Origin: Liquidambar formosana
Taxonomy: Eukaryota; Streptophyta; Magnoliopsida; Saxifragales; Altingiaceae
Assembly: GCA_039720395.1 (NCBI GenBank)
Contig: JBBPBK010000060.1
Location: 62,001 to 126,000, forward strand
DNA length: 64,000 bases
Reading direction: 5' to 3'
Positions 10,188 through 21,799 of the stretch are shown piece after piece. Each line of letters begins with the position of its first letter. Within the stretch, counting starts at the first letter, position 1. The notes below the pieces were generated by a model that was given only the letters and a program-made list of their open reading frames with translations, was not told where the DNA came from and did no database searches. The position numbers were made by a program, and so were the translations under genes.

Positions 10188-13100
10188 CTATGCAAAAGCC
10201 ATAATGTTGGCTTTCAAGAGGGAGATCATCTTTTCTTTTTCAACGGGGGAGAGGGTTTTCCCAATTTTAACTATTCTTGGCAATTCATTCGTCCCTAAGT
10301 TGATTGATTCCAATTCATCCATATTAGGTTCGGTGACGCCCCTTTTCCTTTGCTCAACGAGCTCCGGGGGGACATCGTTCCTAGGATCTATATCCATGCC
10401 ATAAATATCCATAGAGGAGAGAAAAGAGACAAAGCTGCTATCAGGTAGGCCAAGGTCTTCTTCTTCATGGATCTCCGCAATGACACCACATTCAAGGTAC
10501 CAATTCAGAAGTGGCATGGTAGTATGGCTAATGGATGAACCCTGGAGTTCTTCAATGGTCGAGTCTTCCACGGTGAGGATCATATTTTGGAACATTTCAG
10601 TCATAGCCCCTGCATCAAGGTTCTCTGTCCAGTCCTCCTCTTTCTTTTCCCAGAACTCATCATTGATGGCTTCATCATCCACCATTTCAGCTGTGATTGG
10701 ATACCATTCGGTGAAGAAGATTTCAAAACCCGGAACTCGGATCTTGGTAGCTTGGTCAAAGGTGGGCTCTGGAAACCCGCAATATAGAAAATCATCCCCT
10801 TCTTTGACGAAGTAACCATTCAAAGTAGGTCGATATGGCGAGATCTTCAGGTCTGGCACCCTTCCCTCGGCTTTGGCTCTTACTTTCTCCTTGTTCCTCT
10901 TTAGCATTTCCGCATGATCATTTCTAGAGGGCTCATATCCTAGCCCGAAGGTGTATGAGGTGACACGGCTATGAATAGACGTAGGGATCCCTTGTTGGCG
11001 ACGCCCTAGCCCCATGCCTGGAAAGAAACTCATTCTTCTCATGATTTCACCAACATGCAAGTTGCCATGGGGACAAAAGTCCAAGGGTATTAATTCACCC
11101 TTTTCGAGCTCTTTCTCAATGCATTGGACATACTCAAACCCAGATAGCGGTATCGCTGCTGATTCAGGTTGTATCTCACATATAGGCACACCTGCGAGTT
11201 TCAATTCATAGTCCCCTTGAAGTGTTACTATGGCTCCTTCATGAGGAAACTTCACCTTTTGATGGAGTGAAGATGGCACAGCCCCAGCAGGATGAATCCA
11301 AGGTCGGCCCAACAGCAAGTTGAAATATGACGGCACATCCAACACTTGGAATTCCACCCTAAATTCAGTGGGTCCCATGATAAGAGGCAAAGTAACTACC
11401 CCTATTACTTCTCGACGGGTGTTGTCAAAAGCTCTTACAGTTTGCCCAGATGGCATGAAATCAGTGGGTCCCAAACCCAAAACAGTGGCAGTTCGAAGAG
11501 GACATACATTCAGTGCGGACCCATTGTCGATAAGAACGGTGGGAACCCTCTTCCCCATAGTGTCAACGGTCACATAGAGAGCTTGAGAATGGCTCGGCCC
11601 ACTTTTAGGTAGGTCTACATCGGTGAACACGATGGTTGAGTTCTTGGGAGTTGGATTCACCAAATGTACCAATCCTTCGGGGGATGTGTCAACAGGCACT
11701 TGTATCTGATTCAACAGTTTCAACACGGTCTGTCTGTGCTTGTACGAGGCCATGAGTAAGCCCCAGATAGTGATGTTGGCATTGGTCTTCTTCAGCTGCC
11801 TAAGCACTTCATCCTCTTCTTCTTGCAAGCTAGGACGCCTCTGCCCTTCCAAATCTTCCAACGGATTCTCAGATTCTAGGTGGGGAGGCTTGAAATGGCG
11901 ACCCCCTCTGGTTATATGATCCAGCTCATCATCACTAGCCCATATATCATGGACTTCCTCGGAGTCATTCATTAAGTCATCCCATTCTATCATGTCGATG
12001 CTCTCCATCTCTGTCGGCAAGTCATCCCAACCTGAAGGGACTATCGGCTCATCTGATATCGGATTTGGGCTTGAGTACAGCACATAGTAATCATATTTCC
12101 CCGACGCTTCACCTAATAGGCCAACCTGAGGATCCCCTGCTTCATATCTTTCTTTCAGCTCTTGTTGGATAGATTTCTTTGGCAACAACAAAACCTTTTG
12201 GTCAATGAGGTCTTGGATGATCTTCTTTAGTATAGAATAAGCCTCGGTGTCATGGCCGGGTGCACGATGGTATTGGCAATATTGGTGAGGGGTTGAGGGC
12301 CTTGGCTTTGGTGGAAGTGGCATGATAAGGCTGTTATTGCGGCAAATGGTGAAGAGACGGGTTAAGGTCATGGGGAGCGGAGTGTATTGTCTTATGGGAT
12401 GGCGAGGGCGAGAGGATTCAACCCCAATGGCATTTATGGTGTTAGGTGGGGGTGTGTTGTTGTGTGATGGGAGAGGATTACGGGTGACATTTGGACGGGT
12501 TGGTGGTGAAATGACTTGCTTGTCAATGAGGTCTTGGACTTGGTGGCGAAGGCGAATACAGCGATTGGTGGCATGGCCTTTGGATTGGTGGTACTTGCAG
12601 TACTCATTCTCATTGTAGCTCTTGGGTAAGGGATTTGGTGGAGGTCTTGGGTCGAGTGGCTTCAATAGGTCACGACTTATGAGCTTTTCAAGGACTCTTT
12701 CGAGTGGCATGAATAGGTCAGTGAATTGGCGAGGTGGGTTGACATCATTGAGAGAAAAGGGTTGGATTGGTTGAGTTATGGTGTTAACCTCGGCATTGTT
12801 CTTCCCAGTAAAGTTTGTCTTGCGACTCCTCACTTCCTCAGTCTTGATTGTCCCATCATTGATAGCATCTTCAACCTGCGTGCCAGCCCCAATGAGAGCT
12901 TTGAAATTTGGGAAATAGTGGGCAAATAGGTGCTTGTGATACATGGGCAGCAGGTTCTTAACCACTAACTGAATTTGGTCCTCCTCATTCGGCCTATCCG
13001 TCATTCTCGACGCCTTTTGTCTCCACCTTGTAATGTAAGCGGAGAAAGTTTCATGAGCCCCTTGCTTGGTAGTTTCTAGGTCCCTTCGAGTAACGTCCAC

Positions 13101-13766
13101 CTCTGTGTTATACTTGTAGTGCTCTAAAAACTCATTGCATATGTCTTCCCAAGTCCGGGTTCTATTCTCATCCAAGGATAAGAACCATTTCAAAGCAGAA
13201 GTGGCCAAGGTTTCATGGAACATTTGAGCTAAAAGCTCGTCAGTAGCCCCTCGAGGGTGCATAGCTCGCACATACATCTTCAAATGAGTCTTAGGGCAAC
13301 CCGTCCCATCGAACTTTTCTAACTCCGGCATCTTGAATTGTAGTGGAATACGAGCCGTTGGAAACAGGGATAGAGTCCGCACATCGACCATGTCATCAGC
13401 CCTGCGAATCCCTTTTATGGTTCTCTCCAAAGCTTCTACCTTGCTAGCTAACACGGAATCACTGCTAGTACCTTTCCCCTTGGCTTCCCCTTCTAGGTTG
13501 GTGACCTCAGGTTTCGAGCTACTTTCCCCCCTTGTCTTGGTGTTCTCATTGGATTGAGGTCCCTCTTCGGTGCCAGCCCCATGAGGTATACCCAAGGAAT
13601 GGGCCTTAGAGCCATTTTGTTCAAGATCCGCCATCTTCTGTTGGTTCTCTTGAGCCATTTTCAATGCGGTATCGGATGTCTCGGCGGTATGGTCAAGCTT
13701 GGCCATGATGGCTTTCAGGCAAGCCTCAAGGTCAAAGTGCCCCTCACTAGTTCTTTCGTCGGCCAT
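10188..13766 (-). pseudogene. Gag-protease part of element A polyprotein
   Basis: Gag core shows LKMYVRAMHPRG and WEDICNEFLEHYKYNTEVDVTRRDLETT-like sequence (about 13290-12860). Two zinc-knuckle-like C-x2-H-x4-H-x4-C units follow; the first is complete (near 12602-12561), the second (near 12282-12241) has its last Cys changed to Tyr. Both precede an IQDLID/VQDLID segment, so they look duplicated. The protease has LIDNGSALNV (near 11534-11510) and LLLGRPW. Next comes a glycine-rich FFPGMGLGRRQQG segment (near 11020) that resembles a G-patch; element B lacks it. The frame ends at a TAG at 10190-10188 where B has Trp. I chose the ATG at 13766; the frame is open upstream to 13832 and conserved there, but only a non-AUG codon is available. 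Confidence 0.9.
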
Positions 13767-14621
13767 GTCTGTCTGATGGGTAGACTCAACACTCACTAGA
13801 CGCCCTTGTGGATTGCGGATCCAAGCCAGCACGTCTATGGATAGAAAAGTTTTAACCTTTAGCCTAAGGATCTGTCCTAAACCTCCATATTTTCCTTAAT
13901 GAATTCGGTCTCTACACCATGTTCAATTAATTCATTCCTTTTATCCAATTACCTTTACAGGGGTCATGGATTAAGGGTATGTTTTAAAGAATAGGGCATA
14001 GAGTCCTTCAATTAGGTTTAATTAATCCCCTAGGACTAGCACATCACAAACATAGCTTTACATCCTATTTCCTTAATTTATTCCTCCTAACCCATGGCCT
14101 TAACGAAGGCTAGGGTTTAAAGGTCTATATTAAGGGCATAAGATATAAAGCCTCACACCACAAACACGGCATAGCATCATTACAAACAATTGTGGGTGCA
14201 TAAAGGTGAGACCGTAGTGTCCTACAAGTCTGTCTATATGGACTAATGATAAGGGTAGGCTAGGGTCCTTCACTTGCTTGAGCAATCCTTATACCTAACC
14301 ACATGTGGCATCAGGAACGCCGCGTGGGTCCAGCAGTACGTGATTAACTCATTTAATATACCCAAGGGCAAGCCCAAGGGTACTAGGCAAGAGAGGTTGA
14401 TAGCTTTCGCCCCAACACATGGAATCAGGAAAACCAAGGTTGAGACTAGGCCGATCGTTGGCAAGGATACATCGAGGGACATCGATCCTAACATGCAAGA
14501 GTTTGCGCACACAATGCAATAAATGAAAGCACACAATCAAGCGGATGCAATGTGATTGATTTTAATTAAACATAAGAAATTAACCTAGCCCATTTAAACT
14601 TTATAGAGTCTAGCCCACAAA
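13767..14621 (-). other. 5' leader of element A
   Basis: An untranslated leader of about 850 bases between the primer-binding site and gag. It is almost identical to the leaders of B (43364-44218) and C (60490-61344), and parts are shared with the diverged element D (25740-26100), notably CCCTTGGGTATATTAAATG. Three overlapping small frames of 63-88 codons at 14270-14540 are conserved between copies but do not look like proteins. It may hold packaging or dimerisation signals. Confidence 0.7.
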
Positions 14622-14639
14622 TCCCCAGTGGAGTCGCCA
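14622..14639 (-). other. Primer-binding site of element A, tRNA-Arg type
   Basis: The minus strand reads TGGCGACTCCACTGGGGA three bases inside the 5' LTR end. It is complementary to the 3' end of a plant tRNA-Arg (acceptor strand ending TGGAGTCG plus CCA). A tRNA-Arg primer is a known trait of Ogre elements. Confidence 0.85.
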
Positions 14640-16019
14640 AACTGTGAACCCCGGAAATTGGGCCCACAAGGGATTGAAAGAAAATGGATTTGAAAAAGAA
14701 AAAAAAAGGAAAGGAGTCGCCACCTTATTTTTTAAAGGAAACAAGGAAAACCCTAAAAATCAGGTTGTTTTAGGAAAACAATTTGAATGACTCCATAAAA
14801 AAAGGAAAGGCAAAAACCAATCTTTTGAAAACCAAAGAAATCGGGGATTCGGAGGCTAAGTTATGACATGGGAAGGTTCTAGGCAAAGCCTATAGGCACC
14901 CATGTCACCCTTTCGGTCTCTCAGTTCATTTGGGCTAAATTAAGATCTTTCCCATACAAAAATCAGCAAGTATATCATCACAAGAATTGCATGCATATCA
15001 TATATTTCATTCATCCATCCATGCATAATAAGCACATAAAAACAGAAAAATAAAAAGAAGAAAAGAAAACAAAGATAAACCTAGGATGCTTGGATCCTAG
15101 AACGGACTTGAGCCTCACGAAGAGCGCCTACGTACCATGCAACGAAATACATGGATCAAAGTCCACGTAGTTCGATTAGAATTAAGGTTAAGACCTAATA
15201 TAAACCTATGGTTAAAACCCTAGGTTTCCTTATTTGATCAAGAGAGTTGAATATGATAGAAAGTTTGATTTTAGAAAGAACTCCACAAAATGGAAACTTT
15301 AATAAAAACCAGAATTTTATTTATGAAGGAAACCTTTGATTAAACCATAGACTTGTATTAAAAATTAACCCTAGATAGGGAGAAGAGAATGAGTTAAGAA
15401 GAAAGGTGAATTGGGGCACCTTCACACCCACTTACCTGAGCGCAATTAGCTCAAAGCATTTAGCCATTTCAGACATGAGTAGCCCTATTTGCCATAGGAC
15501 AAATACCACACCTATTTGCACCCTTACAAGTGCTCAAAACCATGCAAAAACACTAACATGCAAATCTGGACAGAATAGTATTATGACCTAAAATCATCCA
15601 CTAAGCATGCCAATAGCAAAAACAGCGAACAATAATAAGTCCTAACATATTCCTAGAACCATATCATGCATAAAAACCCTAAAACATACTAACATGCATG
15701 CAAAACTATCATGTTTACTCCATATGAAAAACATATACAGCAAACACGAAGAAAAACCAAATAAAAAAGTCTACTTTATCATGCTATATGAAATCAAACA
15801 CAAAACAATAACTCTAAAACCCTAAACTCACAAATATGCTTAAAAACTCACAAAACATACTTTAATCATGCTAAAACCAAACTAAACAGAAATTATATCA
15901 TGCATATTAACTAACTAAAGCAATATAACATGATGAAAATCCTAGCTCTAACATGCAATGACACTAATCCTAGCACAAGGACAAACAGGAGCACAAGAAT
16001 CATAACTATGCATTAAAAA

Positions 16020-16700
16020 CACTACAACAAATTAGGCTTTTGGCAACAAAAATAGTTTGTCGCAAAAGATACTCAAATTGTCGCCAAAGAATATTAACGA
16101 CAAAAAAATTTTGTCGCTCTGTCGTGGCTAAAAGAGCGTGGCAGAAAACTATTGGCAACAAAATTGTGTTTTTGTCGCCAAAGAACAACAATATTAGCTG
16201 CAAAAAAACATTTCGTCGCCAATACCATACCATTAGCAACAAAAAATTTCATCACAAAAGTGATCCATATTTGTCGCCAACTATAGAATTTTGTTGCTAA
16301 AAACTACACAAAAGTAAACAAAAAAAATAGTCCATTAGCAACAATTTGCTATTTCGTCGCCAATAATCAAACTTTACCAACAAAAGACCTCATTGCCAAA
16401 ATAAATAATATTTGTCGCCTATTGTAGAATTTCATTACTAAAAAATACAAAATTGTTAACACAAAAACATACATTAGTGACAAACTATTTCATCGCCAAA
16501 GAACAAATATTTTCTACAAAATAATTTTGTTGATAAAAGCCTTTCAAACACTATTCACGATGAAACTATTTTGCCACCAAAATATTGTCGGTAGACATCT
16601 TTTCAATACTTTTTGTGACAATTGTTTTGATACCAATTAGGTTCCATTTCAAGTCCCAATGAGAGGATCCTATTCGCAACGAAATAATTTTATTGCCAAA
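16020..16700. repeat. Left subterminal region of the CACTA element
   Basis: Many short motifs of the type TTTGTCGCCAA, TTAGCAACAAAA and GCGACAAA, in both orientations, crowd the first 700 bases after the terminus. They match motifs in the last 900 bases at the right end. Such arrays bind the TNPA-type protein in known CACTA elements. Confidence 0.8.
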
Positions 16701-17460
16701 TACATGTATAACCAAATTATAACTCATAACTTGATTGCAACTACTTGTATAACTTTATTATGAACAATAACTTGCACCATCCAAAAAATTTAGAATAATC
16801 ATATTCTCAATACATTAACTCCAAATTCTGATAAAAATTCCAAAAATTACATCGATAATAAAAATAAAGAAACAAATGCTCAAAAAGTTGAAAAAAAACA
16901 AAAACAACTCCAAACACTAATCCATCATACGTGAGCAATCTAAGCTTCAAATGTATCAAATCTGCAAAATAAAACAAAGCAAATATTAACATTTTAGGAA
17001 TTTAGAATTGAATATAAAGATAAGTACTACATTATATTTAGGACAATCTTTTTGGATCTCCTTAGTGAAAAACACATTCCTCCAAGTCATGCGAGTATTA
17101 TAGTACTACATTATCTATTTTAGATTATGTATATTGCTACAAGTTTGTTAGCCCAATGAGGGTAATGGTCTAATTTGGAGGCGTTGTGATTAATATTGGA
17201 CAACCCCTAAAAAGCTCAAATTCACTTATATTTGTAAACCAAGATTTCTTATTTCCAAACTTTTAAATATTTTTCAAATCCCATTTTGGATTCTAATTTG
17301 TTCATACATGTTTGTTTTGGCCTAACCAAGGTGGTTTTCTAATTTTAGGGCATTTCAACTATTATGTCCTCTTAGTAGCGTAAGTACATTTATATTTATA
17401 AGTTTCAAACTTCCAAGCTAGTTAGAAACTCAACTAATATTATTGAATGTAAACATATGA
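16701..17460. other. CACTA interior without a recognised gene (left)
   Basis: AT-rich sequence with frequent stop codons on both strands. A 61-codon frame at 16807-16992 (minus) is rich in Phe and Leu and has no recognisable motif. I see nothing else. Confidence 0.5.
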
Positions 17461-17469
17461 TATAACTTA

Positions 17470-17720
17470 CCATTTAGAAGCTACACCTGCGACATCAAGG
17501 TCTTCAGAAAGGCGCACTAGGTTTCCATCTCACCTTTGCTTAACCCTCATATCTTGCATCTCTGCCTGTTGTGCCTCAAATTGCTGCCTAATCTCCACAG
17601 GTTCCTACCCAGTTGTCTTAACCTCCCACTCAAACTGATGCCTAGTTTCCGCAGCTACTCGCTTAGTTGTCTCAGCCTCCTGCCTAGCCTCCTCGGCATT
17701 CCGCCTAACCTTTTGAAATG
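17470..17720 (-). pseudogene. Coiled-coil fragment like the C-terminus of a plant CACTA accessory transposase (TNPA-like)
   Basis: On the minus strand this reads as Glu/Arg/Gln-rich heptads, for example RRNAEEARQEAETTKRVAAE and IRQQFEAQQAEMQDMRVKQR. It is interrupted by two stop codons. Many plant En/Spm (Transposase_24/TNPA-like) proteins end with such a coiled coil, so I take it as a decayed remnant of the element's own protein. A composition-based resemblance is weak evidence, and an unrelated coiled-coil fragment is possible. Confidence 0.35.
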
Positions 17721-18054
17721 AGAATTCTCTTAGAATTTTTATAGCACTCATTTCACGGTCACAAATTGAAGTTACTTAACCTTCAAATTTATGATTATAA
17801 AAAAATTGACATCAAGTCATCAATATTTTTTAGGCAAGCTAAAATAGTTTGTCGTGACAGTTTGGAGTAATAAACCTCACATTTTGTAAGGCCATGTTAT
17901 TTTTTTCTTTTTGGGGTATATATAAAATATTAAAATCCTAGTCATTAAGGAACCTCTTAAAATCCTAGTGCAATTTTAAAGAGGCATTAATTATGATGCT
18001 ATATGCATCAACCAGTAACAAATTGAAAGAGTTGTTTGTGAGTTGACATCACAC

Positions 18055-18639
18055 CTGAAAGCCCCACCAAACGCAGTCAAAATAATGTGCCAAATTGCAC
18101 CCTCTGGCAAGCCATGAACACACTGAAAAAAGGAGATATCTTTTAGCTTCCCTAATCAGCAGGAATTATTTTTGGGGGCACCAATTATAAAAAAATCATG
18201 CAATGGCCAGAGATAAGATGCATCCAGTAATATCTATCAATGTTGCAAGTAACTGCCTCAAAGGATGCCACAAATGTTATGGAAGTCTCTCCATTCATGA
18301 CTGATTTCTAGGATGAAGTTGGGTATCGACATAAATATGAATCCATACCTGAAATATGGCAGAATATTCTGAATCAGCAGGAAGAATTTTTACATTGTGC
18401 TTATGTGCGAGAGGAAGGACAAAAGGACCTACAGCAATTAGGGTCTCTTCATTGGCCAAGGCTATGTCTTTCCCACTTCAATTGCAGCCACTGTAGGCTA
18501 GGAAAAATTAACAAGAGCAAAATTCTGATGGAAAATCAATATTATATCATAAATGACATTGTGCATGACTTTGTAACCAAGTTATGAGTTTACCTTTAAC
18601 CCAACATAACCTACTATTCCTGTCTGGGTGGCGGCCAAC
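18055..18639 (-). pseudogene. DXR: Captured exons of plant DXR (1-deoxy-D-xylulose 5-phosphate reductoisomerase)
   Basis: Three exon fragments keep their order and splice sites on the minus strand. Exon 18639-18594 gives TGIVGYVGLK. Exon 18497-18349 gives [10 protein letters not shown], then after a one-base loss [20 protein letters not shown] and [14 protein letters not shown]. Exon 18122-18055 gives [20 protein letters not shown]. Introns between them start GT and end AG. These are the signature blocks of plant DXR, the plastid enzyme that commits carbon to the MEP isoprenoid pathway. A fourth, poorer piece may end at 18728 (complement; DAVE joined to VGRHP). The frameshift, a deletion after GRHP, and changes in the NKE and SEH motifs mean it cannot encode the enzyme. 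It lies inside the CACTA element, so it is a transduplicated copy. Confidence 0.82.
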
Positions 18640-19621
18640 CTGAAAATAAATAATAAGCAACATCAATTAAATAATGACATGACTTTCAATAGTCAAATAA
18701 AAATTAAGAAGTTAGATTGAAGATTACCTCAACGGCATCTGTTGTGTTGTTAATCCTTATCTCTCAACCAAAAATAAATGAATAAATAAATACAAGGTTA
18801 TTGAGAAAAAAAAATAATTTCAAACTGAATCTTTACCAGTAGGGTCAGGTTCAGGTTGGATCCAATGTTACCTGAGACAGAATGAAATTGTATGCTACTT
18901 ATTAGAAATCACAATGTGATGAGAGGTACAATTAGATCACTCAGTTGGAACATGAGAAGCTACTATTGATATTGAGAAGGATTTCCTTTTAACTACATAA
19001 ATCCACTGATGCTGATGATTTAGCATCACATTTCAGATCATTATGTCATAAGATCAGACCACAGATTGCCAGGGCACTAGTTTTTCATGACATATTATAA
19101 TCAGGCTGGTTTATAGGTCAAGTGAGTCAAGTCTGCAGGTTTAACTGCAAAAGGCCCTAATAATACCCGTTGTGGCAAGGCCTTTGTCATTGTGAACAGA
19201 TTAAGGAAAAAGAAAGATGATATGAGTACTCAATCCATATATATAGCCTACCAGAATGCAAGTTGAGTTTGCCTACATCAAAAATTGATTCAAGAAATAC
19301 TAAATTTCTTGAAGAATACTAAACCAAATGCAACTATGCGTCACAAGCCTCAACTGGCATAAGGCCCAGTAATTCCCATTCACAAAAACCAATCTACCAT
19401 GAGCCCCAAACCTCCCAATTACCATATTCCATAAATTTTAAGCCTAAGCCTGACCTATTCTTTTGGACACATAAATACAGGAAGGAAAAAAAAAAACCCC
19501 CAATTTCTGGAAATTCCCCTTAAAATGATAAGAATCACCCTGGTCTAAAACACATGAAATGACCTTCAAAAGCATGGATTTAAAATTCCCAAATAAGCAT
19601 TTCCTTATGCAATTGAAAAAC

Positions 19622-19624
<3 letters not shown>

Positions 19625-19662
<38 letters not shown>
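19625..19662. repeat. (TA)n microsatellite
   Basis: A pure run of alternating A and T of about 38 bases within the CACTA interior. It would be a length-variable site. Confidence 0.9.
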
Positions 19663-19664
<2 letters not shown>

Positions 19665-20433
19665 ATTGATTCCATATCTAAGATTATTTTTTTACCATGC
19701 ATTACTAAGCTACTAAGAGAAATTTTTTTATCCCATCACATATATAGAGCATGAACACCACACATGAAGCCATAATATTCAAGATATAATATAAATAATT
19801 TGAAGCAGAAAACAAAGAAGAGACAAACCAATCCACCATAGAGGAAACAATAAGGCCTATCTCGTTTGGGATGCTTTTCCTGTGTCTCAAAATTTGTAGC
19901 AGTGGATTCAAATGCGAAGACAAAACCTCTCTCACCAATTACTTTGGTTGCTAAGAAATTGGAGGGAAAAAAAAAAAACAAAGAAGAGAAAAAGACCAAG
20001 AAATCATGACTACAAAATTATTTAAGTAAATGATATGTAAAAGTGCACAAAATCTCCCCTTTTTTTGCATTTTGATTGAACATAATGGCCAAACACCATT
20101 CAAGATTTTTATAAAATATGTCTCAGTAAATGTGAAATTGAATACAATTGCTTTACCTTATCAAAAAAAGTAAATGTAAAATTGAAAAGAGCAAAGATCT
20201 TACATTTCAATTCATTTAGGTTTTTCAACAAACACTATAAATGCGTTTGATGCGGGCAATGGTGGCTGACAAAATAAAACATTGTAGAAAATGAAGAGAG
20301 ATAGACTTAGAAGGTCACAAAACACAAAGTCCTGTCACCTGCAATGGTAAGTTAACATGATAGATGTGCCAATAATGTGTATAGCAGAAACAGAGCGAAT
20401 AACTAAATGGGTACCGTTCAGATTTGTAGAAGA

Positions 20434-20480
20434 TATTATATATATATATATATACACACACACACAAACACACACACACA
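20434..20480. repeat. Compound (TA)n(CA)n microsatellite
   Basis: TATATA repeats pass directly into ACACAC repeats, interrupted once by an AAAC. The read-through on the minus strand produces the spurious VCVCLCVCVYIYIY peptide run. Confidence 0.9.
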
Positions 20481-21799
20481 TCAAACTCATTTTGCTGATG
20501 AGGATGAAGACCTAACACAAATTTGCAAAGGAAAAAGGAGGAGGAGAACAAGAAATTGAGAAAACTGACCTAGATGTCGGAGACCCTGTTCATGATCAAA
20601 AGAAGACCCTATTCCTTTGTCAGCCCCTGTTCCATCGTCACAAAGAGTACCATGGCTTTAGGGAGAATGGGGTATTGCCAGGGAGAGAGAATAGAGATTT
20701 GTGCAAGGAGGATTTGGCGACATTGTGGGCTGAATGTATAAGAGAGGGAGAGAGATAGAAAGACAGGTTCTCGGGTGCATAAAAATTGGGGCAAATTTCC
20801 CCCCAATTCTAACGAGGTTTTGATGATGACTTTCTTTCAATTGCTAACCCTTTTTATAACCTTTTTTTTTTTTTTTTTTCCAAATTCTACTTAAGTGAAT
20901 TCCAATTTTATAAAGAAATTTTAACTTCCCTCCAAATCTCCCCAATGGCCCAAAATTTAAACAATGTTATTGCTGATTTTTTTTAAAATAAGTTTTTGGA
21001 TCCCTAATTGAGTGAAAATCATGTTTTTTTTTAATAATTTAAATAAATAAATAAAATAAAGTATTTATAATTGTACTGAATTCTAAAAGAGAGATATGTG
21101 TATACTCCATTTAAATCAATATTTTTAAAACTGGTTTCGATCAGTTAAACAAATTAGTTCAACTCAGCACAACCGATTAGGCTAGATGGATTGACTAATA
21201 AAGATATATAACTAAAATAATTTTTATAATTTTTTTTTTACTAAAAAATTCTATTGTATAAGTGGAAAAAAAAAAAAAAGTGATCTAGCACACAAGTATT
21301 AATGAATCTTGAACTCTCCACTTTATATTTGAATTGTAATAACTAATAAGTGATCGATAATCAGTATCTCAGATTAAAGGAAACAATATAAATAATTATA
21401 ATTAAAACGAACAATATAAAATCACAAGAAAAGACAATAATCTAATGGTGGAATTTTAATGTTACCATTTTTTATTGCCCAATTGACTTGGTTGGGCTAG
21501 TGGGTCAATAGTCGAACCACTTAATCTAGATTGGGTTTTTTGGTTTTATAATTTTTGGGGGTTAATTGAACTAATTGATATGGTAAGTGTGTCAGGTTTG
21601 GTCTAACATGGTTTAATTAATCAAATCAGGGTGGTTTTCAAAACATTGATTTATACATGGAATCCGGCTATGGATGTCATTTTATCGCTTGATCATTGAT
21701 TGGAACTTAAATCTTGGCAACTAGAGGTCTTTCATACAATTTGAACATTGACTCAAAATTTTAATTAAATAATCAAAGGTCTTTGTACCATTCAATCGT

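Noticed and set aside
10204..12929. Many plus-strand frames of 60-110 codons across element A gag-pro-pol, and their mirror images in B and C
   Set aside because: All lie opposite a real coding frame and have no motifs of their own.
13830..13832. GTG as the gag start codon at 13832, 44153 and 61279
   Set aside because: GTG is not a normal plant start, and in C the frame has a stop at 61303 before the AUG. A spliced exon or CUG start is discussed as a finding instead.
14270..14540. Three overlapping 63-88 codon frames in the leader, repeated at 43445-43715 and 60571-60841
   Set aside because: Frames on both strands are all open, differences between copies do not favour any frame, and the D leader does not keep them. 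Conservation is at the nucleotide level.
17536..17721. Plus-strand leucine-rich 61-codon frame
   Set aside because: It is the shadow of the Glu/Arg-rich coiled-coil reading on the minus strand.
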